Positions 9,601 to 19,399 of a stretch of DNA of 31,691 bases are shown one piece after another; position 1 is the stretch's first letter; each line of letters begins with the position of its first letter. The notes beneath the pieces were generated by a model. The model did no database searches. It had not been told where the DNA came from and saw only the letters and a list, made by a program, of their open reading frames with translations. Made by a program: the position numbers and the translations under genes. The stretch comes from an uncultured Bdellovibrionales bacterium (GTDB lineage Bacteria; Bdellovibrionota; FAC87; UBA2466), in contig CALCZU010000053.1 of NCBI GenBank assembly GCA_937903155.1, positions 1-31,691 on the forward strand, given 5' to 3'.

Positions 9601-12600
9601 CAATATCGAACTTTAGAGGCTCTGATGTAAGAATTTCCTGATGCGTTGCTTGTCGCTGGAAGGGGTAAACCGTTTGCAAAATCTCATGACGTTGGATCAC
9701 AAAATTTAAAGCCTTTTCGACAAGGTCACAATCCAAAAGACCTCTAAGCCTAAATGTCAGCGGAATATTATAAGCCCGGTTGTCTCTTTCGAGTTCGTGC
9801 AGAACCAAAAGACGTTCTTGAGAATAGGAGAGGGAAGGTTTCTTTCCTGTTCGGGAAGAAGGAATAGGAGCGGTCGTGTCTGAAGGAAGGCCTAAACTCA
9901 GAAGACGAGCAATTTCTTCGACGGTAGGATTTGCGAAAAAGGCGCGCGTCGAAATTTGTTTTCCAAAAGCCTCAGAAATTCTGGAAAGGGCTTGAATCGC
10001 GAACAATGAATGGCCACCCAGTTCAAAGAAGTTATCTTTAATGCCGATCTGAGTTTGATTTAAGAGCTCTTCCCAAATAAGCGCGATTTTTTTCTCGCTC
10101 TCGTTTCGCGGAGCCTCAAAAGATTTCAAGCTCCTCGGTGTCGAACCTTCTAAAATGTCCTCAAGACTCAAAAGGGCCTTTCGATCGATTTTTCCGTTTG
10201 AGGAAACAGGAAGCTTTTCGACGAGAAGGAAATCCGAAGGAATCATGAACTCGGGAAGTTTTAATTTTAAAGCCTGCTTCACGTGAGGAATCAGTTTTTT
10301 TGCTACCTGACTTTTTAAAGGATTCGTCGATAAAATAGCATCCTCTTTAAGAGATTTGATCCCTTGAAGGACTGCTAAAGAAAGCGAACCATTTCGACTT
10401 AAAATCACATCGTAGCGACCTTTGCACTCCGGGTGACAGAAACATAGCGTCGCTTTCCATTGGGAATCTTCAATGAACTCTTTCCAAACGCTTGGAAGAA
10501 CAGCTCCTTCGTTCGCAAGTCCACCTAAAAGCACTTCATCTGCGACAACTCGCGGATCCGAAATTCCTTTGTAAGCGAGAATCGTTTCAGAAGACTCTCG
10601 CATCTGTTTTTTCACCGCGTCTAGATTTAAACCTTGGGACCATTCTTGCCACTGAATCGAATTCTTCTCTACTTTGCCGCATCCTAAAACGACATCATAC
10701 CGATACCGATTCATCTCGTTGTCATATTTCCCCTGCTTCGGCTGCAGAATGATGGATTGAATCCAAGGAAGTTTTGACTTAAGGCGACTGAAAATTTCAG
10801 GACTGAGAACGAGTTCAGATTCTGCTTGAATCGCGTGTTCAACCTTTCGCTTGAGGGTCTTGGTCGTCATTTTAGCCTGGCTGAGCGCTGAAACCACACC
10901 TGCTTGGAAGAAATCTAAGGTGTCGAAGTTTCTTAAATCACCTAAGAAGACTTTTCCTCGCGGATTGAGACGTTTGCCGGCCTCATCCAAAACCTCGACC
11001 AAATATTCCAGGTTCGGGAAATACTGAACGACGGAGTTTAGAATGATGAGGTCAAATTTCTCATCTTTTAGTTTTGTGAAGTCATGTGCGCTTGCCTGAA
11101 ACACTTCGACGTTCGAAAAACGTTTTGATGACCGGATGTAATTTTCTAGTTTCGCAACGGCGACATTTGAAATATCGCATCCTACGTAGCGCTTGCAGTG
11201 GGGGCTAATGCGGTAAAGGAGAAGGCCCGTTCCACAACCGATTTCAAGAACCGTTTGCGGCTGATGTTGAAGGACCCTTTCCACGGTGTTGTCGACCCAC
11301 TCCTGCATTTGTTCCGAAGGAATCGGTTTCAAATCATAGCTGCTATTCCAGCTCACAATATCAAATTCAGATTTCGCTGAGTCTCCTGATGTCGCGTAGC
11401 TTTCATTAAAAACGCTCTGCCATTCATTCACTTGATTTTTTAAGGCAGGGATATCCTGGGATGTTTCAGATTCACTCTTCGCGACGAGATAGGCAATCAG
11501 ACGCTTATTGCCCGACTTATCAGCTTTCGGTAAGACAACGGCATTTGCAACCCCGGAATAATCTCGAAGAGCGTTCTCGATTTCACCCGTTTCGATTCGA
11601 AAACCACGGATCTTTACTTGGTTGTCAATTCGTCCCTGATACTCAATATTTCCGTCCGGCAACAGCCGACAAAGATCGCCCGTTCGATAAAGGCGGCTTC
11701 CACTCTCTCCAAAAGGATTTGGAATGAATTTTTCTGCGGTCATCGCTGGCTGATGAATATATCCCCACGCGAGGCCAACGCCAGCAAGGTAAAGTTCGCC
11801 CGAAACTCCAAAAGGGCAGAGGTTCAAATCCGCATCTAGGACGTAAGTTTGAATATTTGCGATGGGCTTTCCAATGGGTACCGATTGAATGGATCTGTGC
11901 CGTTCGCATTCCCAGGAGGTGACATCCACTGCGGCCTCTGTCGGACCGTAAAGATTGTGAAGTTTTGCAGGAAGGGACTTAAAAAAGTCTTCGACAACAT
12001 CGGCAGGAAGTTCTTCGCCGCTACACATCACTTGCTTTAAAGAGTGGCAGGAATGCGAGGTTTTCTCTTCTAGGAAGACTCGGAGCATCGGAGGAACAAA
12101 ATGGAGAACCGTGATTTTTTCATCCTGGATTATTTTCGCTAGATACGCGGCATCTTTGTGCCCTTCCGGTTTTGCGATGACGAGTCTTGCACCTACAATT
12201 AAAGGCCAGAAGAATTCCCAAACAGAGACGTCAAAACTAAAGGGTGTTTTTTGAAGGATGCGATCCTGCGGCGTGATTTGATAACGCTCTTGCATCCAAA
12301 GAAGTCGATTTACAATCCCGGCGTGGGAGTTGACCACTCCTTTCGGGCGACCGGTGGATCCTGAAGTGTAAATTAAATAGGCGGGTAAAAGCGGGTTGTA
12401 CTTTCCAAGGTTGTGGGCGGCGCCATCCCCACTCCATCCTTCTTCCAGAGACTCAATCGGGACAGAAACTTGCGGAAGTTTCTCTTCTACGTGAGGCTGA
12501 GTCAGAATCAGTTTAAGCTTCGAATTTTCGATCATGTACTGAATTCGTTCAAAAGGATACGAAGGGTCGAGAGGCGCGTACGCGGCGCCCGCTTTTAAGG

Positions 12601-15600
12601 TGCCGAGAAGGGCGACCACCATTTCGAGACTTCTTTCCATGAAGATTCCGACAAAATCAGACGGCTTGACGCCTTGGGATTGAAGACGCCGTGCCAACCG
12701 GTTTGCTCTCACGTTCAGCTCCTCATAGGAAACTGAAACTCCTTCAAAACGAAGCGCTTCGGCAAGGGGTGATCTTTCTACCTGTCCTTCGAAGAGAGAG
12801 ACCAAGTCTTTTCTAGAATCATAAATTCGAGAAGTCGCATTCCACTCGTTGCAAATCTTTTGTTTTTCTCCATCCGTTAAGATCGGAATCTGACGGAGGG
12901 CAAGAGAAGGTCGTTCGACGACTCGATTTAAAAACTCTAAAAGTTGGGAGGCCATTCGCTCTACGGTTTCCCGCTTAAACAGAGATTGGGCGAACTCTAA
13001 TCGACAGGTGAGGGGTTTGCCGGGCTCGTGCAAAAAGTAAAATCCAAGGTCGAAGATCGAAGCCACGGCGGGCAATTCTTGCAATTCAAAACTGAGTTCA
13101 GAGTGGATCTTCTTCGTGCGGGAAGGGGCTTTTTCGACCACGACAAGAACTTGGAAAATCGGAGTTCGACTCGCATCTCGAACGGGTTTGATTCGCTCGA
13201 TGATTTTTTCAAACGGAACATCTTGGTTTGAAAACGCCTCCGCGTGAACAGTCTTCTCTCGCGCCAGAAGCTTTCTAAAATCGAGATCGCCCGAGAGATC
13301 GGTTCTGAGTGCGAGGGTGTTCGGAAAAAATCCGACGATATTTTCAAATTCAACTTCATTACGCCCCGAGAGAAGCGTTCCCACCGTCACGTCGTCCGAA
13401 AGGCTGTATCGACTTAAAAGGACTTTCACCGCGGCAGAGATTCCCGCGAAAAGTGTCGTTCCTTCTTTCTGGCATAGCTTTTCTAACTTCTCTGTAAGCT
13501 CTTTCGTCAGCGAGAATTCACTTTGCTGGCCTGTAAAATCTTGGTTTTTCGGGCGAGGAAAGTCTGTCGGAAGTTCTAAAACAGAGGTACCTGTAAGACT
13601 TTTCTCCCAGAAGTCCAATTGTTTTTCGTAAACAGAAGAAACTGCATCGCTTCGTTGCCAGTCGGTAAAATCTGAATATTGAAAATGAACGGCAGGAAGA
13701 GGAATTTCGGGATTTCGATAGTGAGCGGCAATCTCATTGAGAAGAATGTTAATCGACCAACCGTCATAAACGATATGGTGGGCGAGGAGGTAGAGCCGAT
13801 GGTCAGTATCGCTCAGTTGAATTAAAATAAAATGGACTAGGGGATCATTCTTGAGATGAAACCCGCTGTCCATTTCCGCTTCCAGTGCCTGATGGCAGGC
13901 ATTTCTTTGTTCTGATTCAGATAAGTGAGAGAGATTGAGCTGTTTGCAAGGAAGGACTCTGTCTGGGACAAATTCTTGAACAGGTTTGCCATCCACTGCA
14001 TAAAATCGCGTTTGGAAAATTTCGTGTCTTGAGAAAACAGTTTTTAACGTTTGGAGAAGTAAAGGAGCATTCAACTTCCCTCTGATGAGAATTTCGCCTC
14101 GTTCAATGTACGGTGACCGACCCTTTTCAAACTGTTCGACAAACCAGAGGCGCTCTTGCGAATACGAGAGAGGGATTGTCGTTTTTCTGCTGTTTTTTCG
14201 AAGTGAAGGAAGTCGCGAATGGTCGGGTTTTTCGTAAATTTCTTTGAGTCTCAAAGCAAAATTTTCTAAAGTGCTTGCTTGAAAAAGTGTTCGGAGAGGG
14301 ATTTCAATCTGAAGTCTCTGTTTAAGCCTGGAAATGACTCTCGTCGCATTTAAAGAATGTCCGCCTAACTCGAAGAAATTATCTCCTTTACCGATTTCGG
14401 TCTTTCCTAAAATTTCTTCCCAAACTTTCGCGACGTGTTTTTCTATTTCGCCTTCGGGGGCTTGTTTTTTTGTCACTTTGAAATCTGTAAAGTTTGGTTT
14501 GGGAAGCGCTTTGCGATCCAATTTTCCATTAGGCGTTAAAGGAAATGCCTCGAGGTAGACGATTCGTTCGGGCACCAAATAGTATGGTAACTCTTTGAGC
14601 AGAGCTTCCTTCAAAATCTCTTCGTGAGGAGAATGCTTTTCGCGAAGACAGTAGGCGACCAGGTGTTGTTTTGAGTCGGATTTAAGGAGGGTGACGAAGA
14701 CTTCTCGGATCCCCTTTTGCGCCTTGATCTTCGTTTCTATTTCACCGAGTTCGACTCTGACGCCTTGGATTTTTACCTGTTCGTCGAGACGGCCTAAGTA
14801 TTCTATGGTTCCGTCTGCAAGTCGTCGTCCCAAATCTCCCGTTCGGTAAAGTCTTGAACCTGCGATTTTTGAAAAGGGATCGGGAACGAATGTTTTTGCA
14901 GTGAGTGAAGGCAGTCTTAAATAGCCGCGGGTGACACCGCTTCCTCCGATGCAGATTTCTCCCGGAACTCCCAAAGGACAGATCTGTAAGTAAGAGTCGA
15001 CCAGATAAACCTGATAATTGGGAAGCGGAGGACCCACTGGAATAAAAGCTCTTCCTTCGTCTTTCGAAGTACAAAGATAAGAAGTAGCATCGAGCGTTGT
15101 TTCGGTAGGACCATAGACATTTAAAAGCTTCGCCCAAGGTAGCCGACGACGAAATTCAGAGAAGAGGGAAGTCGGAAGCGCTTCTCCCCCAGAAAATGCC
15201 CATTCAATCGAGGTACATTCGTCCAAGAACGAATCTTGGAACATTCCCTTTAATTGCGAAGGGACCGTCTGCAAAATTCGGATTTGATGTTGGATAATTA
15301 GGCTTTCGATATAGCCCGGAATTCTCTGTCCTTCTGGCTTTGCTAAAATAAGGCGAGCTCCCGCAAGCCACGGAGAAAAAATTTCCCAGACAGACCCATC
15401 CCAGCCAATGGAAGTCTTTTGAAGAACCGCGTCCTTTTCGTTCAGCGGAAAATCTCTTTGCATCCAGTGGAGGTAGTTATGAACTGTTTCGTGAGAAACC
15501 GAGATACCCTTGGGTTTTCCCGTAGAACCGGAAGTATAGACGATATAGGCCAGTTGATTCGGTGTCTCAATTAATTCAGGGAATTTTACATCGGCAACAA

Positions 15601-18600
15601 TCTGAAGAAGATGTTGATCCCTATCTAAACACAAAGTCAGTATTTGAATTTTCGAAAAGACCTGACTCCATTTTTCCTGAGTGAGAAGAAGTCTCGCCTG
15701 ACTGTCCTCGACAATTTCTAAAAGCCGAGACTGTGGATAATCGGGATCCATTGGCACGTATGCGGCTCCTGATTTGAGAATCCCTAAAATACCGACGACT
15801 AATTCCAAAGATCGTTCCATGCAGATCGCAACTGTCATTTCGGGACCGATTCCTTGAGATCTTAAAAAATTGGCAACTTTTGTCGATTGAAGATTCAACT
15901 CATCATACGTGAGTCTCTTTCCTTCAAATTCTAAGGCACAGGCTTGTGGCGTGAGAGCTCGTTGCTTATCAAAAATATGATGGAGAAGAATCGGATTTGG
16001 GAAACTAGCGGGTGTGGAATTCCATTCCACAAGGCGCATTTTTTCGTCTTTTGTTACAAGGTCTCCCAGAAAGACAGATTGGGAAGGATTTGAAAGAAGA
16101 CTCATCACGAGCGCTCTAAAATGCAGTACCATTCGCTCGATCGTTTCAGCGTCGAAAAGATCTTCGCTGTATTCAAAAACCCCTTCTAAAGACTCTTTTG
16201 ATTCGCTCAGGGCAAGAAAGAGGTCATACTTCGCGGAGCCAGAATCCAAATCTCCTACGACTTCAACTTTTGGCCACGTTTCATTTTTTTGGACTTCCCA
16301 TGCATTTTCAACGGTGAAGACCGCTCGGAGAAGTCCGTTGAGCGAACCTTCTGATTCCGTTTTGCTTAAGAGAGAAAAAGGAACCTTCTGATGGCGTAAT
16401 GCATTTAAAGTTCCCTCAGAAACCTGCTCGAGAACCTTCTGAAATGAAGATTCGATCGTGAAATCGGTGCGAATGAGAACCGTGTTTAAAGCGCAACCGA
16501 CGAGGTTTTGCAGCTCTGTCAGCGTACGATTAGAAATCGGTACGCCCACAAGAATATTTTCTTGGCCACTATATCGACTCAATAACGTTTTAAAGACCCC
16601 GAGCAACGTGACGAAGAGAGTGGTTCCTTGAGCTTTTGTAAACTGGCGGACGAGAGCTGATTCTTCTTCCGAAAACTTAAAACGCAGGCGCTTTCCCCGG
16701 AAGGTAGGCGTTTTTGGACGAGGTCTATCTGTGGGGAGTTCTAAGACTTCGCTGCTTTTCAAAAGCTTTTGCCAGTACTCTAAATCTTGTGTCAGCGATT
16801 TCTCTGAAAACGTAGTTCGTTGCCAATTCGCGTAGTCACAATATTCGACATTTAGCGCCGGAAGCTGCGGCGTCGAACCCCGGTGTAACTGTGAATAGAC
16901 TTCACAGAGCTCTCGAATCAAAATAGGAATCGATACTCTATCGATCACCGCGTGATGAAATGAAAGTACGAGCGCGTTTTGATGTGTTCCCGAAAGTAAA
17001 CTGATGCGTAAAAGAACATCCGATTCCAATCGAAAGGGCAGGAGGGTTTGCTCTCGTACGATTTGCGGGATCAATGCTTCAATTTCGGTATCGTCGACTT
17101 TTCGGAGCTGAAGCCGCACATTCCGATTTTTGACTGTCCGTATCAGCGGTTTTGAATCCGATTCAACGAAATTCATGCGGAAGGCTTCGTGACGTTCGAT
17201 CAGGAAATCAAAAGCTTTCTGCATGAGAACAGAGTCGACAGAACCTTCGATTCGAATCGCCCCCGTTTCAATATCGGCAGTACTGTTAGGGTCGAGTTGC
17301 GCCGACATCCAAAGAAGTTCCTGTTCGAAAGACAACGGAATCGCTTGTTCTCGTCCTACTCGAGCAATTTGGCTCGCAGAGGGAACTGCCACCACATTCT
17401 CTGTTTTACTTCCATCGAGATGACCCGCAAGGCCCTCGATCGTTGGAAACTGAAAAATCACGTCTGCGGTAATTTGTTTCTTAAAAAAATCTGAGATGGC
17501 ACCCGAAAGTTGAATGGCGGCAAGCGAGTGACCGCCCGCAGAAAAGAAATTCATCCGCGTATTCATGATGGGACGCCCAAGTGCCTGGGAAAAAAGAAAA
17601 CCCAAAGCGGCTTCGGTAGGCGTCTTGGGATTCACTATTTCGGGAGCCGCAGTTTCAATTTTCGATTCTTCAATTTTCTTCGCTCGGCTATCCGCGACGG
17701 CTGCGAGTTTATTTTGGAGTAAATATTTTTTAACCTGCTGTCTTTGGATTTTTCCACTCGTTGTTTTGGCAATACTGCCTTCAGGAATCAGAATGAGAAT
17801 ATCGGGTGTCACTTCGTGCTCTCGCGCGACACTTGTGCGAATCGCTGAGAAAATATTTTCAGCATCTTCTTCAGTTTTGACAAAATTTCTTCTGACTTCA
17901 TGGACCAGAACAAGTTGTTCTCCGCTTTCTGCCTCTAAGCTGAAAGCAGCGCTGCAGCCGGGACGCAGTGCGGAATGACTCTCTTCAGAAGTCCACTCGA
18001 GATCTTGAGGGTAGTGATTTCTTCCTCTTAAAATGATGAGATCTTTGATTCTTCCAGTGATGTAGACCGAGTTTTTATTCAGAAAACCTAAGTCTCCCGT
18101 TCGTAAGTAAGGACCTTCACCGGACGCGATCTTCGCTTGAAACGTCGATTCTGTTTCAGCGGGACGATTCCAATAACCTAAAGCGACGTTCTGACCCTTG
18201 ACCCAAATTTCGCCGACTTCCGAGCCAGAAACTCTTGCGAATGTGATGGGATCTACAATTACGATTTCGACAGAGTCTGAAATACGGCAGTTCTCTGCAA
18301 AATCGTTGGTATCGTTTTTCTGAGCCTCGATTTGCACCTTGTGGTCTTCAAGTGCATTGGTATCGACAGAGAGATAGGTTTGATCTTTCTCTCCATCCGG
18401 TGCACCGCCCGAAACAGCGAGTGTGGCTTCCGCTAGGCCGTAGCCAGAGCGAACCGTGAACGAAGGGAGACCCGCTTTAGAAAAAACGGCTTGGAACTGT
18501 TCGACCGTGTTTCGTTTCACTGGCTCCGCCGCACAGAGAGAAAATTTCCAACTCCTTAAGTCTAAAGCTTTGACTTTTTCAGCAGGTATTTTTCGATAAC

Positions 18601-19399
18601 AAAGATCGTAAGCAAAGTTGGGCGCGGCAGAGTGCGTGCCCCGATATTTGTCGATGGCGCTCAGCCACCGGCTCGGATCGGAGATAAATGAAGCGGGCGA
18701 CATCAATACGCTATAAGCGTTCGAAAAGACGGGTTGAAGAACTCCTCCGATGAGTCCCATATCGTGGAAAATGGGAAGCCAACTCACGTAAACCGAATTT
18801 TCGTCGTCGTTAAAGGCTTGCTTCAGCAAAACTGCATTGTGGATGAGATTTCCGTGGCTCACCATCACCCCTTTGGGGTTTCCGGTAGAGCCTGAAGTAT
18901 ACTGTAAAAATGCTAAACTCTGTTCGGTGAGTTTAGGGGGAGTAAATGCGATCGAGTTTTCTAAAGAAATCAAGTCCGTTTGCAGCCACGTCAAATTAGC
19001 TAAAGCCGGCCAAGTTTCGATTGAAATTTCTACTTGAGCAAAAACTGAAGAGGGACACAGAATGATTTTCGGAGTCGAGTCTTGAGCCATGAGCTCGAGC
19101 CTTGTGGCTTTACGGCTTTTGTGAGGTGGAAATGCCGGGACTGCAATGACACCCGCATAGAGACAGCCAAAAAAAGCAGAAATAAAATCGAGACCCGACG
19201 GGTACATGAGAAGCGCTCTATCGCCCAACGAGAGTCCTCGTTTGTTTAATTCAATCGCAATGGCTTGAGCGCGTTGATGAAGTTCACCAAAACTTAAATG
19301 TTTTTCGACCGTGTGAGTTTCATTTAAATAAGTAAAAGCTCTGCGCTCAGGATTTGAAGTGGCTCGCTCAGTTAAAAGCCCCACCCAATCTCTATGCAT
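6674..19399 (-). CDS. Giant NRPS: FAAL-ACP, then three C-A-PCP modules, the second with an N-methyltransferase
   Basis: This 4241-residue synthetase starts a lipopeptide. Domains by residue: FAAL 1-565 (YTSGSTGNPKG 167-177, FHDMGL, RGRNHYPQDLE), which adenylates a fatty acid; ACP 595-662 (Ser625); C1 about 687-1125 (HHAVIDR, His816); A1 about 1130-1625; PCP1 Ser1682; C2 about 1728-2170 (HHIVYDG, His1875); A2 about 2185-3080, split by an N-methyltransferase at about 2645-2990 (VLEIGCGTG near 2713); PCP2 Ser3131; C3 about 3185-3610 (HHIAFDE, His3315); A3 about 3625-4125; PCP3 Ser4179. Specificity codes read by hand alignment to GrsA are DGWQFGVLDK (Gln-like), DVWHMSLVDK (Ser) and DVWHISLIDK (Ser). 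It ends in a Lys/Arg-rich tail without thioesterase or epimerase. The ATG has AAGGAG 6 bases upstream and overlaps the MFS stop by 8 bp. Confidence 0.95.
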   Translation of the reverse strand: MHRDWVGLLTERATSNPERRAFTYLNETHTVEKHLSFGELHQRAQAIAIELNKRGLSLGDRALLMYPSGLDFISAFFGCLYAGVIAVPAFPPHKSRKATRLELMAQDSTPKIILCPSSVFAQVEISIETWPALANLTWLQTDLISLENSIAFTPPKLTEQSLAFLQYTSGSTGNPKGVMVSHGNLIHNAVLLKQAFNDDENSVYVSWLPIFHDMGLIGGVLQPVFSNAYSVLMSPASFISDPSRWLSAIDKYRGTHSAAPNFAYDLCYRKIPAEKVKALDLRSWKFSLCAAEPVKRNTVEQFQAVFSKAGLPSFTVRSGYGLAEATLAVSGGAPDGEKDQTYLSVDTNALEDHKVQIEAQKNDTNDFAENCRISDSVEIVIVDPITFARVSGSEVGEIWVKGQNVALGYWNRPAETESTFQAKIASGEGPYLRTGDLGFLNKNSVYITGRIKDLIILRGRNHYPQDLEWTSEESHSALRPGCSAAFSLEAESGEQLVLVHEVRRNFVKTEEDAENIFSAIRTSVAREHEVTPDILILIPEGSIAKTTSGKIQRQQVKKYLLQNKLAAVADSRAKKIEESKIETAAPEIVNPKTPTEAALGFLFSQALGRPIMNTRMNFFSAGGHSLAAIQLSGAISDFFKKQITADVIFQFPTIEGLAGHLDGSKTENVVAVPSASQIARVGREQAIPLSFEQELLWMSAQLDPNSTADIETGAIRIEGSVDSVLMQKAFDFLIERHEAFRMNFVESDSKPLIRTVKNRNVRLQLRKVDDTEIEALIPQIVREQTLLPFRLESDVLLRISLLSGTHQNALVLSFHHAVIDRVSIPILIRELCEVYSQLHRGSTPQLPALNVEYCDYANWQRTTFSEKSLTQDLEYWQKLLKSSEVLELPTDRPRPKTPTFRGKRLRFKFSEEESALVRQFTKAQGTTLFVTLLGVFKTLLSRYSGQENILVGVPISNRTLTELQNLVGCALNTVLIRTDFTIESSFQKVLEQVSEGTLNALRHQKVPFSLLSKTESEGSLNGLLRAVFTVENAWEVQKNETWPKVEVVGDLDSGSAKYDLFLALSESKESLEGVFEYSEDLFDAETIERMVLHFRALVMSLLSNPSQSVFLGDLVTKDEKMRLVEWNSTPASFPNPILLHHIFDKQRALTPQACALEFEGKRLTYDELNLQSTKVANFLRSQGIGPEMTVAICMERSLELVVGILGILKSGAAYVPMDPDYPQSRLLEIVEDSQARLLLTQEKWSQVFSKIQILTLCLDRDQHLLQIVADVKFPELIETPNQLAYIVYTSGSTGKPKGISVSHETVHNYLHWMQRDFPLNEKDAVLQKTSIGWDGSVWEIFSPWLAGARLILAKPEGQRIPGYIESLIIQHQIRILQTVPSQLKGMFQDSFLDECTSIEWAFSGGEALPTSLFSEFRRRLPWAKLLNVYGPTETTLDATSYLCTSKDEGRAFIPVGPPLPNYQVYLVDSYLQICPLGVPGEICIGGSGVTRGYLRLPSLTAKTFVPDPFSKIAGSRLYRTGDLGRRLADGTIEYLGRLDEQVKIQGVRVELGEIETKIKAQKGIREVFVTLLKSDSKQHLVAYCLREKHSPHEEILKEALLKELPYYLVPERIVYLEAFPLTPNGKLDRKALPKPNFTDFKVTKKQAPEGEIEKHVAKVWEEILGKTEIGKGDNFFELGGHSLNATRVISRLKQRLQIEIPLRTLFQASTLENFALRLKEIYEKPDHSRLPSLRKNSRKTTIPLSYSQERLWFVEQFEKGRSPYIERGEILIRGKLNAPLLLQTLKTVFSRHEIFQTRFYAVDGKPVQEFVPDRVLPCKQLNLSHLSESEQRNACHQALEAEMDSGFHLKNDPLVHFILIQLSDTDHRLYLLAHHIVYDGWSINILLNEIAAHYRNPEIPLPAVHFQYSDFTDWQRSDAVSSVYEKQLDFWEKSLTGTSVLELPTDFPRPKNQDFTGQQSEFSLTKELTEKLEKLCQKEGTTLFAGISAAVKVLLSRYSLSDDVTVGTLLSGRNEVEFENIVGFFPNTLALRTDLSGDLDFRKLLAREKTVHAEAFSNQDVPFEKIIERIKPVRDASRTPIFQVLVVVEKAPSRTKKIHSELSFELQELPAVASIFDLGFYFLHEPGKPLTCRLEFAQSLFKRETVERMASQLLEFLNRVVERPSLALRQIPILTDGEKQKICNEWNATSRIYDSRKDLVSLFEGQVERSPLAEALRFEGVSVSYEELNVRANRLARRLQSQGVKPSDFVGIFMERSLEMVVALLGTLKAGAAYAPLDPSYPFERIQYMIENSKLKLILTQPHVEEKLPQVSVPIESLEEGWSGDGAAHNLGKYNPLLPAYLIYTSGSTGRPKGVVNSHAGIVNRLLWMQERYQITPQDRILQKTPFSFDVSVWEFFWPLIVGARLVIAKPEGHKDAAYLAKIIQDEKITVLHFVPPMLRVFLEEKTSHSCHSLKQVMCSGEELPADVVEDFFKSLPAKLHNLYGPTEAAVDVTSWECERHRSIQSVPIGKPIANIQTYVLDADLNLCPFGVSGELYLAGVGLAWGYIHQPAMTAEKFIPNPFGESGSRLYRTGDLCRLLPDGNIEYQGRIDNQVKIRGFRIETGEIENALRDYSGVANAVVLPKADKSGNKRLIAYLVAKSESETSQDIPALKNQVNEWQSVFNESYATSGDSAKSEFDIVSWNSSYDLKPIPSEQMQEWVDNTVERVLQHQPQTVLEIGCGTGLLLYRISPHCKRYVGCDISNVAVAKLENYIRSSKRFSNVEVFQASAHDFTKLKDEKFDLIILNSVVQYFPNLEYLVEVLDEAGKRLNPRGKVFLGDLRNFDTLDFFQAGVVSALSQAKMTTKTLKRKVEHAIQAESELVLSPEIFSRLKSKLPWIQSIILQPKQGKYDNEMNRYRYDVVLGCGKVEKNSIQWQEWSQGLNLDAVKKQMRESSETILAYKGISDPRVVADEVLLGGLANEGAVLPSVWKEFIEDSQWKATLCFCHPECKGRYDVILSRNGSLSLAVLQGIKSLKEDAILSTNPLKSQVAKKLIPHVKQALKLKLPEFMIPSDFLLVEKLPVSSNGKIDRKALLSLEDILEGSTPRSLKSFEAPRNESEKKIALIWEELLNQTQIGIKDNFFELGGHSLFAIQALSRISEAFGKQISTRAFFANPTVEEIARLLSLGLPSDTTAPIPSSRTGKKPSLSYSQERLLVLHELERDNRAYNIPLTFRLRGLLDCDLVEKALNFVIQRHEILQTVYPFQRQATHQEILTSEPLKFDIETVAKEFDWLSRLKAHCFSRFDLEKGPIVRALLLKFDEQDFILQIVVHHIAFDEWSVPILYREFVSAYEQMQRNEAPRLPVLPIQFADFASWQRASLTAEKMNLGLAYWKDKLANANALELPLDKPRPPVQTFEGDHVRFVLNQGLLKRLEAFSAAEKTTLFTTLFSAYNVFLSRYSGQKDITVGIPITNRNHASIEPLIGFFLNTIAFRSHLDERMMFDKLVQKTAEELTEAFQYSDLPFEKVTEAVATQRDLSRPAVFQTMFVLNQAFPKIEFCDIKGEILDLSLPSSKFDLSLSLMEDQNKLLGDFEFNTSLFHRSTIEAMARNFEALLENLLECKMPLGSIPLLHLEEKNTLKNWNQTKRPYASEVSIHDWIERQVAKNPEAIALRWDGGSLTYAQLNAKSNQLARVLRRQGVTPESFVGILFHRSPEMVLSILGILKAGAAYIPFEPTQPHERLKALMEDSQIKVLMTRKDAHKSEIQSSAFTTFFVDSYFESDANDETTNLNLPVHPDSLAYTIYTSGSTGTPKGGMNSHRSLSNRILWMQEAFPLQSDDVLLQKTPYTFDVSVWEFLWPFVTGASLVIAKPEGHKDSFYLAQVIEDFKVTTLHFVPPMLKIFLDTLEPSLCTSLKRVIVSGEALPTETQNLFFKKLNAELHNLYGPTEAAIDVTHWKCETSDAPVPIGFPIANTTMHILNSDFQPVPVGAHGELFIGGIQVGRGYHNRPDLTAERFVPDPFSKTPGKRLYRTGDLARYLPSGAIEFLGRNDFQVKIHGLRIELGEIEATLRQCPEVKECVVVAYVTPTEKRLSAYLVAESKDLADIKAQLGHKLPSYMIPHHWTLLEKMPLNANGKIDRKALPPPDGLKEASRKRPRSSYQVLSPMERRIQSLWEEVLKIKSVGIDENFFELGGTSLLMIQVHAKLKMQLEGKLELISLFQFPTVRTLSKSLQNRRFLEENPSEDNLKKRKNPLKTNK

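Noticed and set aside
13317..13631. Plus-strand open frames of 60-140 codons inside the giant NRPS and RND genes
   Set aside because: They lie antisense to well-defined domains, lack good ribosome sites and show no protein family pattern; expected by chance in such long genes.
17002..17011. Exact copy of the operator arm (TGATGCGTAA) inside the first condensation domain of the giant NRPS
   Set aside because: It encodes ordinary residues of the domain (read from the other strand) and lacks a partner arm or nearby promoter. A 10-mer can occur by chance in this length. It does show the arm alone is not specific evidence.
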